This document shows, one piece after another, positions 46,729 to 57,987 of a stretch of 64,000 nucleotides of DNA (its first letter is position 1; each line of letters opens with the position of its first letter). Origin of the DNA: Rosa chinensis. Taxonomy: Eukaryota > Streptophyta > Magnoliopsida > Rosales > Rosaceae. The notes beneath the pieces were generated by a model. The model saw only the letters and a program-made list of their open reading frames with translations, did no database searches and was not told where the DNA came from. The stretch is taken from assembly GCF_002994745.2 (NCBI RefSeq), contig NC_037094.1, positions 70,226,801-70,290,800 of the forward strand. Direction: 5' to 3'. Both the position numbers and the translations under genes were made by a program.

Positions 46729-48566
46729 ATGGGGATTAGGGTTTGGGGATTTGGGATCCTGATATTATTGATATGGGGCGGTGAGCCGACGTCTTCTCCG
46801 ACGGAGTCCGCGGCGGAAGCGATCTTTGGATTCCGAGATTCCTATTGTCCGGCTGACGGCGTCACCAGATCGTTGGTTCTAATTATTGTGGTACGAATTC
46901 TTTTCTTAATTGTTGAAAATTTTTGAGGTTTGATTATCAAATGTTGCCTTTTGACTTGTTAAAGATTGAATCTTTTGTGGTTTTTGTTTTGTGGGTTGAA
47001 ATTGGTATTAGGAGCTGGTAATTCGAATTGGGAATATTGATTTCAAACAAAGCTGGCTGCTTTTGTATCTGAAATGAGCACATTTGTTCTTTGAAGTTTT
47101 CTAAGTATGAATAGTACATTGCTTATAACTTTGATGGTTATTATCTGCTGTTGCAGTGTTTTCGATCTTTGTTGTAAGAGTTTTCGTTAAGGGCGAGACA
47201 ATGATAGCTTTAAAGTATGATGCTTTGGAACATGAATCCTAACATTCCACTTTCCTTAGGTTATTGTTGTGTTAGTAGATGATAGACTGCTTTTGAATAG
47301 TAATATCTTATTTTGTTGTGAATTTTGAAATTGCTTTGCTTGTTCTAATTTTACATTTTGCTGCTTTGAAGGGAGATGAGGTTTCGTTACAAAGGGCATT
47401 GAATCTGGTTCACAAGAATAGTCACGAGTATGTGGCTGTGCTCTTCTATGCATCTTGGTGCCCTTCTCAAGGATGTTTAAGCCAACATTTTCTGTTCTGG
47501 CTTCTTTGTATCCTTCCATCCCACATTTTGCATTTGAAGAATCAGCCATCAGGCCAAGGTTTGTTTTATATTTACATGCACGCACCGACTCAGACATAAA
47601 CATATTTTTCTGTTATATTCTAAATGTCATGTTATTTACTATTCTTGAATTGATTTTTTGCAGTATCCTCTCAAAGTATGGAGTTCATGGCTTTCCTACT
47701 CTTTTCATTTTGAATTCTACCATGCGAGTTCGATACCAGGGAGCCCGGACTCCTGGTTCTCTTATTGCTTTCTATAGTGAAGTTACTGGTAAGGCTTTTC
47801 TTTGTTGTACAAGTATGAGTCCAAAGTCTGTTTTCTTAAAACATACATCATATAGTGAACTGCCCTTTTGATTCTAATTGCGTCATGTTGTTTTAAAATT
47901 TGCTTATTACCGAGCAGGTTAACCATCTGTTTTATCTTCGATACTGTCGAACTTTTTAGTCTCTTTTTGTTTGTTTTGCATCATCATCCAAAGTCATGTG
48001 TTGTTAGTTTGCTTACTCGTCATTCTTTACTCTCTTGTTCTCATTTGTATTTATTTGAAGGAAATAGGTTTTTGCTGATGGAATTTTTACTGACCTTGTG
48101 CATGAATGTAGGCATCAAGACAGTATCATTGGATCAATTGTCACTGGAAAAGGCCGGACACCCACCAAATCATGAGAAGAATGATAGCAATGAGCAGGAA
48201 AGCTGCCCCTTTTCATGGGCAAGATCTCCAGAGAATTTGCTTCGTCAGGAAACATATTTGGCTCTTGCCTCTGCTTTTGTAATTCTGCGTTTGCTCTACA
48301 TCTTTTTTCCCACTCTGATTTCATTCGCTCAATCCGCATGGAGAAGGCATGTCCGAAACGTAAGATTCGGGAGCTTGTTTGAGCACCCTGTGGCCTATCT
48401 AAAGCGTGCAGTGCAGTTGTTTAACTCTCTAAAAGAGCCTTGCAAAAGGAGTAATCTGCAGGAAGGAGCAATGAACGCCCGGGTCTGGGCTTCCAAGTCA
48501 CTCGCCACAGTTTCCATCGGGGATGCAAGTACCAGCAGGGGTACTGCAGTGACTGAAACCCGTTGA
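46729..48566 (+). CDS. APRL-type (5'-adenylylsulfate reductase-like) thioredoxin-fold membrane protein
   Basis: Exons 46729-46890, 47372-47558, 47664-47788 and 48112-48566 join in phase (309 residues). A signal peptide ([13 protein letters not shown]) is followed by SYCPADGV, and a thioredoxin domain with [12 protein letters not shown] as the active-site strand. [13 protein letters not shown] is the cis-proline region. Near the C-terminus is one membrane helix ([18 protein letters not shown]) followed by a basic tail. Unlike true APS reductases it lacks the sulfonucleotide reductase domain, and the active site has a single cysteine with serine in the second position, as in plant APRL4/5/6-type proteins; substrate unknown. 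One T is missing after WCP (near 47463), which breaks exon 2 unless restored; every exon is otherwise open. Probably functional. Confidence 0.85.
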
Positions 48567-49852
48567 TTGTTACAGATTGTGTTGAGCTAGAAGCTTTGGT
48601 GTTCAAAGATTCATCTGAACACCCTTGTTCAAGGTGTCTTGCAACAGAGGTTAATTGTGCCATTGTATCTTGTTGCTGTAGCAGTTCATTCCTTGTTTGT
48701 CCATATTCCATAAGCTTTATAGGTTACACTCTGTTTAACATTCAAATTGCTGAATTTGGATCGCAATTTTTGAATAGGTTTAATTTAGTAAACCTTTCTT
48801 GTGCCCAACTATCATGTGCTTCTGTTCAATGTTTATGAAAGGGTTATCAGGTGGATTGTAACTTGGTAATTGCTGATCATTTCTAATAACATTCGAAATT
48901 ATTGGAGCTGTATTGTAGAAAAAAATGAAGCCCTGAGGGTTGAATTGAAGGTGTACCTGAAGATTGAATTGAAGGTGTGTTGGTAGAAAAAATAAAATCC
49001 TGCAGATTTAATTGTAGCAGTTTCTCTATCAATGAATAGAAGGATCAGGGGTGGCAGAGAATTCAGCATCCACATGCAATTTCTGAATCAGACTTTTATT
49101 GGCAAAATCACAAATCTACTTCAGTTTATGGTGTCAGAAACTTTATTGTGACACTTGATCCATTTACCTCCTATAATTTTGTCCTCTACCTTAATTCAAG
49201 TTAAATCAGTAGAAACACAGTAACACAGATTTCTTCTGCGTGGCTCCCCACTATTATGGTTATGCAAGGAAAATTCTTCGATGCTCTAGTGCTTCAATGT
49301 TCCTCAACGGTAATATTAATTGTTCGATCAACTATTGATGATCTAAACCTATAGAGGCTCCCAACAAGCTTGGGAACCATAATATTTATTGTTCCTGTAT
49401 AGTTAAATCACTGAAAGGCACTTGCAACTCCACCCAAGTGACTTGAAGCTCTTCAACTAAGAAAGTTACTATTCAAAAGGTGATATCAGAACATTAACCA
49501 TGAATTGTGATGGAATTATCAAAAAGTTGAGATGGCAAGAGCATTTAGTTCTACAGACAATCATATCACCGAGAAAATGATAAGAAGATGAAGTTCTAGG
49601 GGTTAAAATATATTAGAAACATGGACATCGTCAATTTGGCCAACTATAATCTTCCCTACCAGCGGCTGCATACAACCATGTGTCTATCTCTCCCATCACA
49701 TGTTAGCATACTTATATACATCCAGTTTTTAAGCAAAAAGAGTCCCTGCCCTGCTTAACATATCAAGCAGGGACTTGCTCAGCACTATTTCAGTTCAGAC
49801 AAAAACCAAAATGGAAGACATCTGCAGTAAGATCCCAGTTAGCAGCAGGGCA
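48567..49852. other. 3' flanks of two convergent genes; nothing else recognised
   Basis: APRL ends at 48566 and the minus-strand NSE3 ends at 49853. No further gene or repeat in between. Confidence 0.4.
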
Positions 49853-52278
49853 CTACTCATCCTCCACTGAGCCAACATCTTTATTCACAATCTGCCAGGA
49901 AAACGTCTTTCAGGATGGGTATACAATAGCATACTCGAGATATTTATCTATTTTATGTATTTCTTTGTATGAAGAATTCGAGAAGATGAATGTTACTTGC
50001 CACTAAGAACTAGACCTGATTATATTGGACAGAAGCTAAAACAAGTACAAGTCACAGAAGCGCCACAAAGAACTAGACCTGATTAATGTCTCAACTGTTG
50101 CAATCTATGAATGAATTAGCAGCCTTTTCCAGTGGCCTATGCTTCTTTCCTATAGGACTGAGGCAATCTAACCCTAGGAATGATGACTAAGCTCTTCAGG
50201 AGTAATTCTAGAAGTCTGCTAGTGTGAAATTTGTATCTCCTTGTTCCTCATTTTTCTATTTGTTCTCAATAACAGTCTCAGACATAGCCCACCTAAATAT
50301 CAACAGCAATCATAGATCCCCAACTAATTAGCAGTCTCACAGATTTTCCCTAGTTGTCCAACATCAAAGAGTTTCTGTGACTGTTCCTGTACTCTACTTC
50401 GTTACCTATATCATTCTCAATGATAGTTGCACTTAAGTCTTCCTATTTACTATTCTTTGAGACAGTCTAAACCAAGAAATGAAATCTTTTGCATCTTCTT
50501 TTGCTCCTGCTTACACAATTAATTCCTCTTAACATGTCCTAGTGTGCTGGTTTAGTCAATTGACTGAAGTCTAACAAAAGCTTTAGAATCAAGGGTAAAG
50601 ATCCAATATTTTACATTCTCAATTTGCTAAATTTGAGCTCAACTTTCTGTTTTCTTACCATCTTCATTAATCTACAAAGTTGTTTACATGCATCCTTTAC
50701 AGATGGACTTCTGAGATTTGTATCCACTCTGTCCATAATAACATACTTGTGCTTCTAATGACCTTATCTATGAATGAGTGTAGCTTTGTTCATCAATTGG
50801 ATAACTGTACAAGTTAGGGTGAGTAATTCATCCAAAAGCACATTTACCCTTGTTGAGATGAGGCACATGCACACTTTGAATGGATCTCACTTAAAGCTAC
50901 AAAAGCATGCTAAACTTGAAAAAATAAAACCATTATAACTGGATCTCTAATGATACCTGCGATATGTAATCTTTCATGGTTGCAGTAACTTGAGAATCTA
51001 AAGCTCTCTCAGCAAGCTCATATAACAAAGTATTGCCTTCAGGTCACTTTGTTTGTCCTTCTGCAAATACCTATAATAACAAAAGATACTTGAGACGGAT
51101 TCTCATAGTTGATCAATGATATATTACCATTACATTACAAATAACTGCAAATACACAATCCATTCTAGAAGAAACTCTAACCTTTGCTGGACAAGTGCCT
51201 CCAGTGCTTGTTTCGTGTTTCCTAGAACTGGATGGCTTTCGTTAGTTTCATCCAGTCCTATCCGCCTCAAATGTTGCCACAGATTCTCTGCAGCTCCAGG
51301 AAAACAAGAAGTAAGTTCCTCACAAAAAGAAATAATGAACAAAGAGGAACCATTGCCTGCATTGATGTTAGTAATATTTAAGAAAGCGTCTCATTGAGTC
51401 ATGATCTCTGATCTGTCATTGAGTCATGATCTCTGATCTGTCATATATTCCTAGACAACCTCATTTAATCAAGATATTGGCGAGGTACCAGTAAGCGGAC
51501 CAATTAAATGTTATAACCACAAATGATTCATCCAAGTAGTTTTTCCAAACATCAGGTAGCTATTCAAAGCATTAACTTGTTAACATTTACTAAAATAAAC
51601 CAACAAGAAGGCCATACCTTCGGAGATTTTACCACCTGAAATATGCACAATACTCAGTACAACGAAAGTAAATCCAGTAAGATGAGCCGTATTAACATCC
51701 TCAACATACTTCTTGTACCTCAGCAGGCAGCTTACTCATGATAACATACGTTTTCGCCTCTGCCGCACCTGAATCACGCATTGATAAAGCATGTCAAAAC
51801 CCGAAATTCAAACCTCAAAACTATCCTATATAACTGAAATCTCAATTAGTAACTGAATCTCACCTTGTTGAGAATTGCGGCCCTGATGGTTATTGGAGGA
51901 GGGACGAGCCCTCTGAAGCTCCCTCATTTCGTACCCGAAAATGGTGGAGAGCTTGTTTATTGCCTCGTTGATAATTAGCACCGGAAGATTTCGCTGGCGG
52001 TAGTTTTTGGTGATCAACTGAGTCAGCTCTTCTCTCCTAATTGGGCAGCCGGAGTTGTGGTGCGTCTTGAAAAGCACGTAGCGGATTACTTCCGCTACGA
52101 GCTTGTCCTTTTCCTGAGAAAGAAAAAAAGAAGACGAGATCGGAAATCGGAGGAGGTCACCGCTGTTGAAATTGAAAGCTTTGGGTCGATGAGATTGAGA
52201 TTTGGAGTATGAAATCGGGTGCGTGCGTACCTGAACGGAGATATCGAATTGAGAGAGGTCTTCACCATGGTTTGACAT
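49853..52278 (-). CDS. NSE3: NSE3, MAGE-domain subunit of the SMC5/6 complex
   Basis: Six exons: 52278-52231, 52113-51864, 51768-51618, 51287-51182, 51070-50957 and 49891-49853. The product is 236 residues once indels are allowed, the normal size of plant NSE3. It starts MSNHGEDLSQFDISVQ and contains the MAGE winged-helix segments KLVAEVIRYVLFKTH, EELTQLITKNYRQRN, IFGYEMRELQR, HLTGFTFVVLSIVHISGG, WQHLRRIGLDE and PVLGNTKQALEALVQQRYLQ. The last exon ends VGSVEDE. NSE3 works with NSE1 and NSE4 in the nuclear SMC5/6 complex for DNA repair and chromosome maintenance. Two bases are missing near 51735 and one C near 51043; all splice sites are canonical. The last intron is 1.07 kb (49892-50956) and contains nothing recognisable. 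Confidence 0.88.
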
Positions 52279-52481
52279 GATTAGGTGAATTTTGGGGATT
52301 TTTGCGTCTGAGAATTGAAACCCTAGACAATGCCCCTTTTTATGTTGCTCAATCTTCTGGCGGGAAAGTCTGTGCTCTTACCAGTGAGTGAGGCGTCGGA
52401 TGCACATCAAAAGTTGATTAGTCTTTCGTGAGTCGAAGTCACAACTTTTCACTTTTGAAGGGGAGACTATGTCACTAGATC

Positions 52482-52867
52482 CTTTAACAGAAGCTATTGC
52501 TCTACGTAACGGACTCGTCTGTTCTTTAGATCGAGGACACAACAGAGTTGAAGTTGAGGGTGACTCCAAACTTGTCATTGATGCTGTCAATAAAGTTATA
52601 CACCCACTCTGACGCTTACTCAAAATTATTCAAGATATCCAAGCCATTGCTACAAGTTTCAACTCAATTTCATTTCGACATATCTTCCGGGAAGCAAACT
52701 TTGTAGCAGATGCTATAGCTAATCTAGGCCATAATTGTACTAGTGGAAATGTGTGGACAAATAGAGTCCCTATGGAGGCTTCAAGAGCCTTAATGTTCGA
52801 TTTTGTAACTCGGGATGCCAGAGAGGCTTCTATCTTTAATATAGTCTTTTCGTATAAAAAAAGAAGA
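52482..52867 (+). mobile_element. 5'-truncated LINE copy consisting of an RNase H-like domain
   Basis: An 18-bp duplication flanks it: AGACTATGTCACTAGATC (52464-52481) and AGACTATGCCACTAGATC (52868-52885), one mismatch. It ends in an AG-rich A tail. The frame reads LTEAIALRNGLVCSL, VEVEGDSKLVIDAVN, a stop (TGA) where tryptophan is usual, then FRHIFREANFVADAIANLG, the C-terminal RNase H-like domain (RVT_3 type) of plant non-LTR elements. The catalytic glutamate and aspartate positions (TEAIAL, GDSKLVI) are still visible. Only the 3' end of the LINE inserted here, just upstream of NSE3. Confidence 0.85.
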
Positions 52868-53080
52868 AGACTATGCCACTAGATCAAATGGTATTAAACG
52901 ATGCACACTCTGTTTTATTTTAACTTTTTTTTTTTAAATTAAGATTTTTAGCCTTATAATTTTATTTTTACTGAGGTCAAAATGTAGTGGGACACAAATT
53001 TTAGGGTTTTACTAATATTTCGATGGAGAAATGCCCAATAAGTTTTCCGGAAACAGGGGTAACTCACTTTGTAGTCATTA

Positions 53081-54116
53081 GAGCAAGTCCACCTGTAGTA
53101 AAAAAAATGTCAAGGTCGAAAAGTCAAGGCGTTGACCAGTCAAGTAATTGTTCATTGCCACTAGACATTGGTTTCCACCCGTTTTTTTTCTTGACCAGTC
53201 AAAACTATTCATCAATTTTTTCTTACATAAATGAAAAACTAAGAATAAGTACAATACAACGTTATTTAGTTGTTGTACGAGAAATTCTGTTTCTAATCGA
53301 TTTTTATTTTCGAAACAAACGTTATTTAGGGGGTTGTGAAAATTGACTTTTTATACGTTCGGAATTTAGGAAAACTTCCTTCATGAAAGTTGTAGAGCTC
53401 GTCGATACGATCTCGTGCATATATGGAACATAATATTTGGAGTTTGTATGAATTTATTATGAATTTTTGAAATCTGGAAACTTTCTATAAATAGCAAAAA
53501 AAAAAAAAAATTATGTTTTGTTTCAAAGGACAAATTTTTTTCTTTTTTTTCATTTCTCCCTCCGGTTCTCTCTCTCTCTCTCTCTCTCGCGCCCCCAGAC
53601 CTGGCGGGTTTTTGTCCGACCCGACCCGCCTTTTCTCTCTCCTCCGTCCACGGACCCGGCTCCCCTGTGGTCTCCTCACCTTGCCCCGCCGCTCCGTGGC
53701 GTCAGCCAGCCCAGACGCTTCCCCCAGGCCGAGATTGAAGCAACCCCAGGCGGAGCAAATCGTCCTCCTCGGCGACAAACACCTCCTCTCTTCCGCGTCT
53801 CTCTTTGCACGCACGCATGGATGAGTTGCGGCGCCACGAGTTAGACGCTTGTCCTCCACTTCCGTCGATCAGCGCATCTCCTTCTCCACTCATCCAATGA
53901 CCTCACCCACATTTCCGGGATGGGTTGAGCTGGCAGACGCCTTGGCTGGGTAAGGAATTAGTCAGGGCCTTGACTAAATTCTTGGCTTCGGTCAAGAAAG
54001 GCTGCCTTTTGGCTGGGCAGAATACCTCCGGTGGAAACCTAATTTTCCCCTCCATGGTCACCACATCAGCTTTTCCTAACTGGTGACCAGTCAAGAAGCA
54101 ACCGGTGGAGTTGCTC
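53081..54116. mobile_element. Harbinger-like non-autonomous element (1.04 kb) containing an LTR segment
   Basis: The 3-bp duplication TTA flanks it (53078-53080, 54117-54119). Ends are inverted: GAGCAAGTCCACC and, read inward from the right, GAGCAACTCCACC. Subterminal TTGACCAGTCAAG words occur near both ends. No transposase. The centre (about 53325-53660) resembles the promoter part of the 3-kb LTR at 19687. Long predicted frames at 53485-53890 are low complexity and not supported. TTA may be part of the ends rather than a duplication, so family is tentative. Confidence 0.7.
53325..53660 (+). repeat. Fragment related to the 3-kb LTR promoter region
   Basis: Matches 19830-20120 in order: GGTTG...TTGACTTTTTAT, ACTTCCTTCATGAAAGTTG, TAGAGC(T/G)CGTCGATACGA, CATATATGGAAC, then TATAAATAG, a CT run and CCGACCCGACCCG. 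It retains a TATA box at 53483-53490 and the start of the leader. Confidence 0.75.
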
Positions 54117-54119
54117 TTA

Positions 54120-54652
54120 CATTTTGAAATAACAAAAAAAAGCATCACAACAACGATTAAATACTGTTGCACCTCTTTCTTGTCCTCACCCATCATAGGG
54201 GTGTGTTTCTTTTACTCTTTCAAATCTTCAAATCTGCTGCATCCCTTTGCTTTATGAATTTTGTTTGCAGTTGCATGTTATTTATTCATTTGTGCGTGTC
54301 AAGTTGTGTACACTTGCATGCTTAATACACTTGTTTGTGCGTTTCTTTTTAGCCATGGAAACATCACCACCTTATGGCTAGAAGAGGTCATTATATAGCA
54401 TTATACCTTTTCGATAAAGGAACGGCACCAGGAACAAAACTCATCGGTTTGCCACGATGTATAAGTTTTTTCAAGTTTTAGATGTCGTTTCGGGCCTCAA
54501 AACTGCAATTTACTATTTTTCCAGCATTTAGGTTTCTAGTCGATCCTTGTTTAACCCGGGGATTTAGGTTCATTGTTAGTTTCCTTAGGTTTCTTTCTCA
54601 TATATAAGCAACTTAAAACGACTGTAGAACCTATCTTTATAACTGAGAGTTT
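54120..54652. other. Intergenic; nothing recognised
   Basis: No supported feature. Confidence 0.35.
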
Positions 54653-54661
54653 CTTCTTATA

Positions 54662-55791
54662 GGGGTTTGTCCATTTACCCATTTCTAGGGGTTTTTTTCC
54701 CACTTACCAAATTAAGTTTTTTAATTCCTCCTTACCAAAACATTAAGGAAGTCTTCCTAATACCCCATTAGATTTTATTTAATTTATTATTATTTTTTTT
54801 TTTGAGTTTACTCTCACCCTTGTTACATAGAGAGAGAGAGAGAAAAAAACCATACGAGACTTCGTTGGAGCCTCGTCATCGACCGCCGGATCCGGCCACT
54901 TAGTCGGAATCCAGTCATCTGTTGCTGGATCTGGTCACGCCTCCCCACTAGTCTTTTTGAAACCTCGCTGGGGTCCAAAGAGGTCGTCAGAGATTTCATA
55001 GTCACCGGAAAGGGCTATTGCCCCAATAGACGTCTATGCCCCCAATTGCTAACGTCTATACTCCAATAGAACTTCGGTTACCAGAATGGAACAATCTTCT
55101 AAAATTAGACAATAAACTTTGATTAAGAAAAAACGAAGAGATATATCAATTCAAGACGTCTATTGCCTTCCAATATACTCTATTGCCCCCAATATACATT
55201 CAATTTTTTTCCTTTCTTCTGCCCCCTTTCCTTCTGCCCTATTACTAAAAAAAAAAAAATTTGATTTGGGCACCCAGAAAATACTCTGGCCACCCACGTC
55301 AAAGCTGATTTTCTTGCTGGTGCTTCGGAGCTCCGACTCCAAGATGGCTTACCAGGTGTTCGACCCTGCGAGGTACTCCGATCGGAGTCGTCATCTTCAG
55401 GAGTTGATGATGCGGAGTAAGTCATGCCGGAGTTCAATCCTCTATTCGGGGCAGATACGTTGTTGAGCGGCTTCCAAGTCACCGGCCTCGATATCGAATT
55501 CGCATTCAAATATGCAATACCTCAAAATTGGTGTGGTTTGGACCTCCGACACAACAATCTCATAGGAAATTGGCTCAGGTGAGCTCGCTGGGGGGAGGAG
55601 GTTGATGTCTCCGGCGTCTTTGGTTGTGGGTTTGAGTTGTCGCCGCTCCGAGTCGTTCAGTTGTAGAAAAGGCATCGGTGCAGCTTCTTGCCGTCGTTAT
55701 GAGAACTTTCGTCGCCGGTGAGAATGTTGTCGATGAAGAAGACTGGAGAGAGAAAGCCAGCGTTTGCATTCTGGAGAGAGAGCAGAGAGAG

Positions 55792-55863
<72 letters not shown>

Positions 55864-55979
55864 AGAGGCAGTAGAAGTAATTGTTTAATTGAGTTGCTTT
55901 AATTGGGTAGGTGGGAATAAAAATCTGTCGCTGAGGTAAGTGGACAATTTTGCCCATTCTGTGTTTGGGTCAAGGACCC
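54662..55979 (-). mobile_element. MULE-type element, GGGTCC family, copy 2 (1.32 kb, opposite orientation)
   Basis: Same ends as 44711-46250 but inverted: it starts GGGGTTTGTCCATTTACC and ends GGGTCAAGGACCC. The flanks CTTCTTATA (54653-54661) and TTTCTTATA (55980-55988) match at eight of nine positions. It contains degenerate CTATTG..CCCC units (55021-55075 and 55152-55200) and a long GA microsatellite at 55785-55867. Shared leader-like blocks near the right end include CCCAATT and CTTTAATTGGG words. No coding capacity I trust. Confidence 0.82.
55785..55867 (+). repeat. GA microsatellite
   Basis: Interrupted (GA)n, with AGGAGA interruptions, near the right end of MULE copy 2. Confidence 0.85.
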
Positions 55980-56198
55980 TTTCTTATATTTCTTTAGTGA
56001 ATTTCAAAATCCTTGTTTGGAGTTTAAGCTTGTAAACCCAGATTACTTCAGACTACGTCAACAACGTAGTTGGTCATAGAAGAAGCTCATCTCTTGATTA
56101 TTAAAACTGGCCAAAATTTTGCTAACAAAAGGTACTCAAAAAGAAGTAAGTCGATATAAATTATTCCTCCAGAATCCCAAATACAAAACCTTAGAAGT

Positions 56199-56332
56199 TA
56201 CTTGAGAAGTGATAGGGTTTCTAACTTTCTAGGCTTCATAAAAGTTGATACCTTTGTGACTTAAGAAATCTTAAAACTAGCTACCTATCCATTATCCACT
56301 ATTAGGGTTTAAAGTCGAACGAAGAGAGAGAG

Positions 56333-56391
<59 letters not shown>

Positions 56392-57987
56392 GAAACCTGG
56401 AGTCTGTTCGTTCTCTCCCGGCCGATCGCCACTTGCAATCCCGCCGTTGCGTTCTGCCTGGAGGGTGTCGTGCTGGTTAGTGGCGGTCCTCACAGAAGAG
56501 ACGTGGTCCAGGGGAGGAAGGGGGATTCTCGACCTCGGGTTGGGCATATCGATCTCGATCTGTCCCTCTCGGATCGGGAGCGACATAGGTTCTGGGGCTG
56601 TGGCATTTCTTTCTTCCCGGCGTGGTCTGGTGTCATCGATCAGCGAGTTGGGTTATGGAGGATCAGTCAAATTGTGCAGAAGGATCCCGGTGGGATCGTT
56701 GCTGTTTGGTTTGGATATGGATGTGGTCGTCATCTGGGTGAGAAGCTGCTCGCTTTTGGCAAGGTGGAAGGGGCGGTACGGGGTGCGGTAGGCCGCGAGG
56801 TGGTGTTGATGGTGCTCTCGTCGCGGAACGGTTTGCAGCATGGTTGATACTGTTGGGGAAGTGGTGTTGGCCGGGCTCTGTTTGGGCTTTGCTGGTGCGC
56901 ATGGTTCCATTATTTGGTTTAGTTGTATTTCATTAGGTTTTCTGGTTGGTTTGTTAGGTTTAATAAGTCCCTACTCTTCTGAGTTAGGGTGGGTCTCCTA
57001 CTTTGTTGAGAAGGATTTGGCTAGTGTTAAGTGATGTAAATGGTGTCATTCCCGAGGATGAGGACATTTGTCAACTCTGGTTTCGTTTTGTTGTCGATTA
57101 CTGGTAAACATCCTTTACACGTGGTTAGTACCTTCGGACACGGTGTTGAAGAGACGTTGCCTTCTTTGCGGTGATTATGAGGTTTTACTAGAATTTTCGA
57201 GTTCATATGTTCAAAGTGCCTTGAAGTGGGCTAGATGTGGTTAGGCCATCTCCAGCTGTGGGGCTAAATAGCCCCGGGCTAAATTTTAGCCCCCGGGCTA
57301 ATTTAGCCCCCCATAATCACTATTCATATGAATAGTAAGGGCTATAATTTCTACCATCCCAACCCTTAGGCTATAATTTAAATGCCCTATTATTTTATTG
57401 TTTTCATTATGTATTTCTAATATATAGTATTTTATAACTATGCACTATTTCCTTATATAATTATTTTTTTATCAAATATAGTAATTTTTAGATAAGATTT
57501 TATCGTGCCACGTGTCACGTTGTAGTAATTATTCAGATTCTTGATTAGATTGTTTGTGTGTTATCCCGATTACTTTTTAGCCGACCAAAATAAATAAATA
57601 ATAAATAAACCAACGGTTAACTTAGCTGACATCAGCATGTGATGCCGACATCAGCCATGCAATTGTCAGCCATTCAAATATCAGAATGGTTTTTTTGTGT
57701 CCAACGTGGTCCCCACACACACAAGCCCAAGGGCTAAAAAGGGGCCATATATAACCCAGCCCATAGCCTTTAGCCCCCCAAACTCATTTTGTAAAGCAGC
57801 CCCTCAATTGGAGATGGTTTCACAAATTGGCATATCAACCCCATGGCCCTCATTGAGATGGCCTTAGAGTTGGGCCTTTGGCCTGATGTCTCTGTAACCG
57901 CGGTTCTTGGGGTTTGGTTCATGTTCCCCCCGCGCACGCGCGCTAAGCTTGTTGTTAATGTTATTTCTGTTCTAAAAAAAAAAAAAA
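56199..57987 (+). mobile_element. Poly(A)-tailed retroposon (1.79 kb including a nested MITE)
   Basis: CCTTAGAAGT, preceded by A residues, flanks it (56185-56198 and 57988-57997), and a 14-base A tail precedes the right copy. The 5' part contains a second (GA)n run (56320-56391) and the interior is GC-rich without a reverse transcriptase. The tail follows CGCGCACGCGCGC and TTATTTCTGTTCT. Length without the MITE is about 1.17 kb, like the retroposons at 39214 and 41940. Confidence 0.8.
57244..57863. mobile_element. Harbinger-like (Tourist-type) MITE, 620 bp
   Basis: The 3-bp duplication TTA flanks it (57241-57243, 57864-57866). Inverted ends GGCCATCTCCAGCTGTGGG and GGCCATCTCAATGAGGG. The interior repeats GGGGCTAAATAGCCCC-type palindromes close to the left end, with GGGCTAAAAAGGGGC near the right. 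Non-coding. Inserted into the older retroposon at 56199-57987. Confidence 0.8.

Noticed and set aside
53485..53893. Arg/Pro/Ser-rich frames in the Harbinger-like element
   Set aside because: CT-repeat leader translated in several frames; no domain.
55697..55957. Ser-Leu repeat frame
   Set aside because: Translation of a GA/CT microsatellite.
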